This document shows positions 6,282 to 8,983 of a DNA stretch of 8,983 bases, piece by piece; within the stretch, counting starts at the first letter, position 1; every line of letters begins with the position of its first letter. Source of the stretch: Thermoplasmata archaeon (GTDB lineage: Archaea; Thermoplasmatota; Thermoplasmata; Thermoplasmatales; Thermoplasmataceae); NCBI GenBank assembly GCA_021802365.1, contig JAKAAJ010000044.1:1-8983 (forward strand). The letters run 5' to 3'. The translations under genes and the position numbers were made by a program. The notes beneath the pieces were generated by a model that was not told the DNA's origin, made no database searches, and was given only the letters and a program-made list of their open reading frames with translations.

Positions 6282-7694
6282 TCAATGTTTCTGATTAAGG
6301 TATTCGTAGATGAGCCTTACACCGAAACCTGTTGCCCCATCAGGCAGATAAGCTACATGCGGTGTGGTTGGTTCAGTCCAGGCTGTACCTGCGATATCCA
6401 GATGGACCCATGGTGTTTCACCCACAAAGTTGCTGAGAAAAGCCGCAGCAGTTTCAGCACCTCCAGGCCTGCCTCCTGTGTTCTTTATGTCTGCAACCTT
6501 GCTTGATATCTGATCCTTGAAGTCATCGTCAAGCGGTAACCTCCACACATTTTCCCATGTCCTCTGGGAGGCACCAACAAGTTCTCTCATGAAGGTATCG
6601 TCGTTGCCCATCATCCCGGCATATATGTTCCCAAGGGCCACAACGCATGCTCCCGTCAGAGTTGCAAAGTCAAGAACCCTTGAAGGTGAGTATTTTTCAA
6701 TGCCATAGGCAAGTGAATCTGACAGTACAAGCCTTCCCTCTGCATCAGTGGATATGATCTCTGAGGTTTTACCGTTATAGTGCTTCAGAATATCTCCTGG
6801 CTTGTAGGCATTTCCTCCTGGAAGGTTTTCTGTGAGCGCCATTATGCCAACAAGATGTCTCTTCAGGGACAGGGTAGATGCCAGTTTCATTATGCCCAGA
6901 ACAGCTGCTGCCCCACACTTGTCAAACTTCATGTCAACCATGCCATCAGGCGGTTTCAATGACAAGCCGCCACTGTCAAATGTTATTCCCTTGCCAACCA
7001 GAAGAAGAGGTTTCTCCTCGGAGCCTGTGTATTCCATGATCACCATTCTGGCTGGTTCCTTCGCAGCCCTTGAGACACCTTCAAGACCACCCATTCCCAG
7101 CTTGATGAAATCTTCTCTTCCAAGCACTGTGACTTTTATTCCACTGATCTCCTTTGCCTTTGTTTCAAAAAGAGTGGGTGTTCCAATTGACGGAGGCTGA
7201 TTGGCCATTTCCCTGGTGAAATTGGTGCATTCACCCACTGCAGATCCCTCCTTTACTCCATTTGTGTCGTCTGTTTTTATGAATATATTTTCAACTGAAA
7301 ATTTTCTCTTTTTCGATCTGTAGGTATCAAACTCATAGAGAGTGATGGCCGCCGTGTAGGATGTCTCAAAGGCCGAGTTATCCATGGGGGGTGGAATTAT
7401 GGCGATGTCCTTTGCACCCAACTTTGCCACTGCCATTATGGCCTTTGAATATGATCTTCTCATAATTTCAGTTGAGAATTTTTCCCTCTTTCCAAGTCCG
7501 ACGTAGGCATAAATAGACTGGCCGGATGGAATAACTGCATTTGTATTCTCCCTGCCATTGAATCCCATCCTTTCAAGGAGCTCCCTGTTGTTTGCTGATG
7601 CTTTCTCCAGAAATTCCGGGCCCTCGAAACAGGGTTCCAGAATGTATCTGTGTTCTGATTCTTTAAATTCTCCCTGAACTGCTTTTATGTTCAT
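6282..7694 (-). CDS. Leucyl aminopeptidase, peptidase family M17 (PepA-like)
   Basis: A cytosolic dinuclear-metal aminopeptidase that removes N-terminal residues from peptides, probably as a hexamer in the last steps of protein turnover. Numbered from the ATG at 7694 (470 residues), the metal ligands by comparison with bovine and E. coli enzymes are Lys235, Asp240 (GKGITFDSGG), Asp258, Asp317 and Glu319. Lys247 and Arg321 are the catalytic pair. The signature reads STDAEGRL, with Ser in place of the usual first Asn. RPGGAETAAAFL and HLDIAGTAW near residues 409-439 are typical of the family's C-terminal domain. The frame also offers starts at GTG 7736, GTG 7712 and ATG 7709. I prefer ATG 7694 because TTTATATT at 7713-7720 lies about 22 bp upstream and the earlier codons overlap or precede that box. 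The gene is divergent from the thiolase gene at 7772. Confidence 0.93.
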   Translation of the reverse strand: MNIKAVQGEFKESEHRYILEPCFEGPEFLEKASANNRELLERMGFNGRENTNAVIPSGQSIYAYVGLGKREKFSTEIMRRSYSKAIMAVAKLGAKDIAIIPPPMDNSAFETSYTAAITLYEFDTYRSKKRKFSVENIFIKTDDTNGVKEGSAVGECTNFTREMANQPPSIGTPTLFETKAKEISGIKVTVLGREDFIKLGMGGLEGVSRAAKEPARMVIMEYTGSEEKPLLLVGKGITFDSGGLSLKPPDGMVDMKFDKCGAAAVLGIMKLASTLSLKRHLVGIMALTENLPGGNAYKPGDILKHYNGKTSEIISTDAEGRLVLSDSLAYGIEKYSPSRVLDFATLTGACVVALGNIYAGMMGNDDTFMRELVGASQRTWENVWRLPLDDDFKDQISSKVADIKNTGGRPGGAETAAAFLSNFVGETPWVHLDIAGTAWTEPTTPHVAYLPDGATGFGVRLIYEYLNQKH

Positions 7695-7712
7695 TGAGGA
7701 GAATCGCATCAC

Positions 7713-7720
7713 AATATAAA
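7713..7720 (-). promoter_or_regulatory. TATA box of the aminopeptidase gene
   Basis: The minus strand reads TTTATATT, one change from the TTTATATA consensus, centred about 22 bp before the ATG at 7694. It fits a leaderless transcript and decides between several possible start codons. Confidence 0.55.
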
Positions 7721-7744
7721 CCTTAAGCGAATACACATGTGTAA

Positions 7745-7752
7745 GATAAAAA
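7745..7752 (+). promoter_or_regulatory. TATA-like promoter of the TtuA/NcsA-like gene
   Basis: GATAAAAA is centred about 23.5 bp before the ATG at 7772, the same geometry as the PINA start. No Shine-Dalgarno sequence is present between box and ATG, consistent with a leaderless mRNA. Confidence 0.45.
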
Positions 7753-7771
7753 CGGTTATGGTGTCAAAAAT

Positions 7772-8683
7772 ATGGAATGCACAGTTTGCGGAAGGAAAGC
7801 GGTATACAACTACAGGTACAACGGGACAAGTGCCTGCAGGGAGCATTTCATGGAAGGGTTTGAAAGAAGGGTGAGGCAGGAAATCCGCAGACAGATAAGG
7901 TTCAGGAGGCCGGAAACCAGAATTTCAGTGGCAATTTCAGGTGGTAAGGACAGCTCTGTTACCCTCTATCTATTGAATAAGATTCTTGGAAACAGAAAGG
8001 ATGTAATTCTATCAGCATTCACAGTGGACGAGGGCATAGAGGGATACAGAGGGCCCGGGCTTCAGGCTTCAATAAATCTGTGCAGATCTCTTGGAATAAG
8101 GCATGATGTGAAATCATATCAGCAGGTTTTCGGAACAACCATGGACAGAGTTGTATCTGAAGACCCTGATACAATCCCCTGTGCCAGATGCGGCCCTATG
8201 AGGAGAGAACTGATCAATGACCTCAGTATGACACAGGGTGGGGATTACGTGGCACTTGGCCTGAACCTTGATGATTATGCCCAATCTGTTCTCATGAATG
8301 TTGTTAGAGGAGACCTGGAAAGGATGACAAGGATGGCTCCCCATAATGTAGAGAAGGAAGGTCTCGTGAGGCGAATCCTCCCTCTAAGGCGTATTCCGGA
8401 GAAGGAGGTCGTTGTCTATGCAACTCTTGCAGGGATTCAGTTTGATCATTCCTGGTGTCCCTATTATGGAAGGGCCCAGAGGAACACTTTCAGGGAGATT
8501 CTTCAGAGACTTGAGGAGAAAAGCCCCGGTGCTAAGTTTGGCATAATCAGGTTCAGCGATGATCTGAGATCCTCTCTCGCAGTGGAAGTCAGTAAAACTG
8601 GAATAGGCAGGTGCAGATTCTGCGGTTCTCCGGCCTCTGGAGACGTTTGTGCAGTATGCAAACAGTCAGGGGTGAATCACTAG
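7772..8683 (+). CDS. TtuA/NcsA (Ncs6)-like tRNA 2-thiolation PP-loop protein
   Basis: A 303-residue cytoplasmic enzyme that adenylates a uridine in tRNA and exchanges oxygen for sulfur, probably at U34 or U54. In archaea the sulfur usually comes from a ubiquitin-like SAMP carrier or from sulfide. An N-terminal zinc finger is formed by Cys3, Cys6, Cys22 and His25. The PP-loop SGGKDSS is at 56-62. Cys137-x-x-Cys140 and Cys229 (SWCPYY) match the three ligands of the [4Fe-4S] cluster in TtuA. A C-terminal zinc ribbon has Cys281, Cys284, Cys293 and Cys296. The complete Cys set argues for the TtuA/Ncs6 group over TilS or TtcA. The usual G-H-N-x-D-D block reads GLNLDD (163-168), with Leu164 in place of His. 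U34 versus U54 specificity cannot be decided by eye. A tRNA-Ile gene follows 111 bp downstream but has its own promoter. Confidence 0.88.
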   Translation: MECTVCGRKAVYNYRYNGTSACREHFMEGFERRVRQEIRRQIRFRRPETRISVAISGGKDSSVTLYLLNKILGNRKDVILSAFTVDEGIEGYRGPGLQASINLCRSLGIRHDVKSYQQVFGTTMDRVVSEDPDTIPCARCGPMRRELINDLSMTQGGDYVALGLNLDDYAQSVLMNVVRGDLERMTRMAPHNVEKEGLVRRILPLRRIPEKEVVVYATLAGIQFDHSWCPYYGRAQRNTFREILQRLEEKSPGAKFGIIRFSDDLRSSLAVEVSKTGIGRCRFCGSPASGDVCAVCKQSGVNH

Positions 8684-8748
8684 ACCTCATGATAAGGAAC
8701 CTGATATTTCCCTTTTCAGAATTCATAGTTCAAATGGAGTCTACGAAA

Positions 8749-8757
8749 TGTTTATTA
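8749..8757 (+). promoter_or_regulatory. TATA box of the tRNA-Ile gene
   Basis: TGTTTATTA is centred about 42 bp before the tRNA. This predicts a start near 8779 and a short 5' leader of about 15 nt that RNase P would remove. It lies in the 111-bp gap after the thiolase gene, which holds no other gene I can see. Confidence 0.5.
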
Positions 8758-8794
8758 CGCCTTCACTGATTTTGGCAGGCTGTTTTACTCATCA

Positions 8795-8869
8795 GGGGTT
8801 GTAGCTTAGCATGGTTTGAGCACCCGGCTGATAACCGGGAGGTCACCGGTTCAAATCCGGTCAGCCCCA
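8795..8869 (+). tRNA. tRNA-Ile (anticodon GAT)
   Basis: A 75-nt intronless tRNA. The acceptor stem 8795-8801 pairs with 8862-8868, including one G-U pair, and the discriminator is A8869. The D stem is 8804-8807 with 8818-8821, with the GG of the D loop at 8813-8814. The anticodon stem CCCGG/CCGGG (8823-8827, 8835-8839) encloses CTGATAA, with anticodon GAT at 8830-8832, which reads AUC and AUU. The variable loop is 5 nt, and the T stem ACCGG/CCGGT encloses TTCAAAT. CCA is not encoded, so a CCA-adding enzyme must finish the end. Confidence 0.97.
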
Positions 8870-8915
8870 TTCCCAATTAGGTTTAAACACTAAAATAGAC
8901 ATGGAAATTTGAAAG

Positions 8916-8958
8916 GTTGCTTATATACTCAGATTGCAACATCTACATTTTTTTGTAG
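8916..8958 (+). promoter_or_regulatory. Strong promoter-like element with two inverted repeats, reading out of the window
   Basis: CTTATATAC at 8920-8928 is a good archaeal TATA box preceded by purine-rich GAAAGG (8911-8916), a possible BRE. It is flanked by GTTGC (8916-8920) and GCAAC (8936-8940), an inverted repeat. CTACA (8943-8947) and TGTAG (8954-8958), separated by six T, straddle the expected start near 8950. No start codon follows before the right edge at 8983, so the driven gene lies outside or is a non-coding RNA. The T run could instead end the tRNA transcript. Confidence 0.4.
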
Positions 8959-8983
8959 TTCACAAAACTAATTCAGGATCAGT

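Noticed and set aside
6832..7200. Plus-strand open frame of 122 codons inside the aminopeptidase gene
   Set aside because: It is antisense to highly conserved M17 metal-site codons, and its composition mirrors the real frame.
8704..8716. Pyrimidine-rich run after the TtuA/NcsA-like gene as a transcription terminator
   Set aside because: The T stretches are short and broken by CCC, so it is too weak to annotate, although archaeal termination there is possible.
8881..8888. GTTTAAAC palindrome downstream of the tRNA as an attachment or integration site
   Set aside because: It is only 8 bp, no repeat of the tRNA 3' end is present in the window, and no integrase is seen.
1..8983. CRISPR arrays, insertion sequences, toxin-antitoxin pairs or a defence island
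   Set aside because: I found no direct repeats, transposase, terminal inverted repeats or defence genes; the gene content is housekeeping.

Overview
The window reads as chromosomal DNA of a euryarchaeon, most likely in or near the Thermoplasmatales. The evidence is an archaeal gene set (PIN-domain ATPase PINA, CPSF-type beta-CASP ribonuclease aCPSF2, archaeal-type MTAP, NcsA/TtuA-like tRNA thiolase), archaeal TATA boxes, and a tRNA with no encoded CCA. At least five genes also have a start codon only 22-26 bp downstream of a TATA-like box, which fits leaderless mRNAs. Genus and species cannot be assigned from sequence alone.

Layout. (1) 1-418, minus: 5' part of an ABC-transporter ATPase of the nitrate/sulfonate/taurine type, cut by the window edge. 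It diverges from (2) 505-1551, plus: a UbiA-superfamily membrane prenyltransferase, MenA-like but with an altered second Asp motif. (3) 3588-1574, minus: a two-gene operon of MTA phosphorylase followed by aCPSF2, with its own promoter and a palindrome between TATA box and start. (4) 4438-3692, minus: a stand-alone asparagine-synthetase-type PP-loop domain. It diverges from (5) 4486-6279, plus: PINA. A single perfectly palindromic TATA element lies almost midway between the two starts. (6) 7694-6282, minus: an M17 leucyl aminopeptidase, converging on PINA with 2 bp between stop codons and divergent from (7) 7772-8683, plus: a TtuA/NcsA-like tRNA 2-thiolation PP-loop protein. (8) 8795-8869, plus: tRNA-Ile(GAT), followed by a strong promoter-like element that reads out of the window.

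The genes are mostly housekeeping: methionine salvage, RNA processing, tRNA modification, recombination/repair, peptide turnover and quinone or lipid prenylation. I see no mobile element, CRISPR array or defence island, and no convincing new multi-gene system. The most interesting points are the symmetric shared promoter at 4457-4468, the glutaminase-less asparagine-synthetase-like protein it drives, the dyad elements at the MTAP and right-edge promoters, and the unusual UbiA motif.
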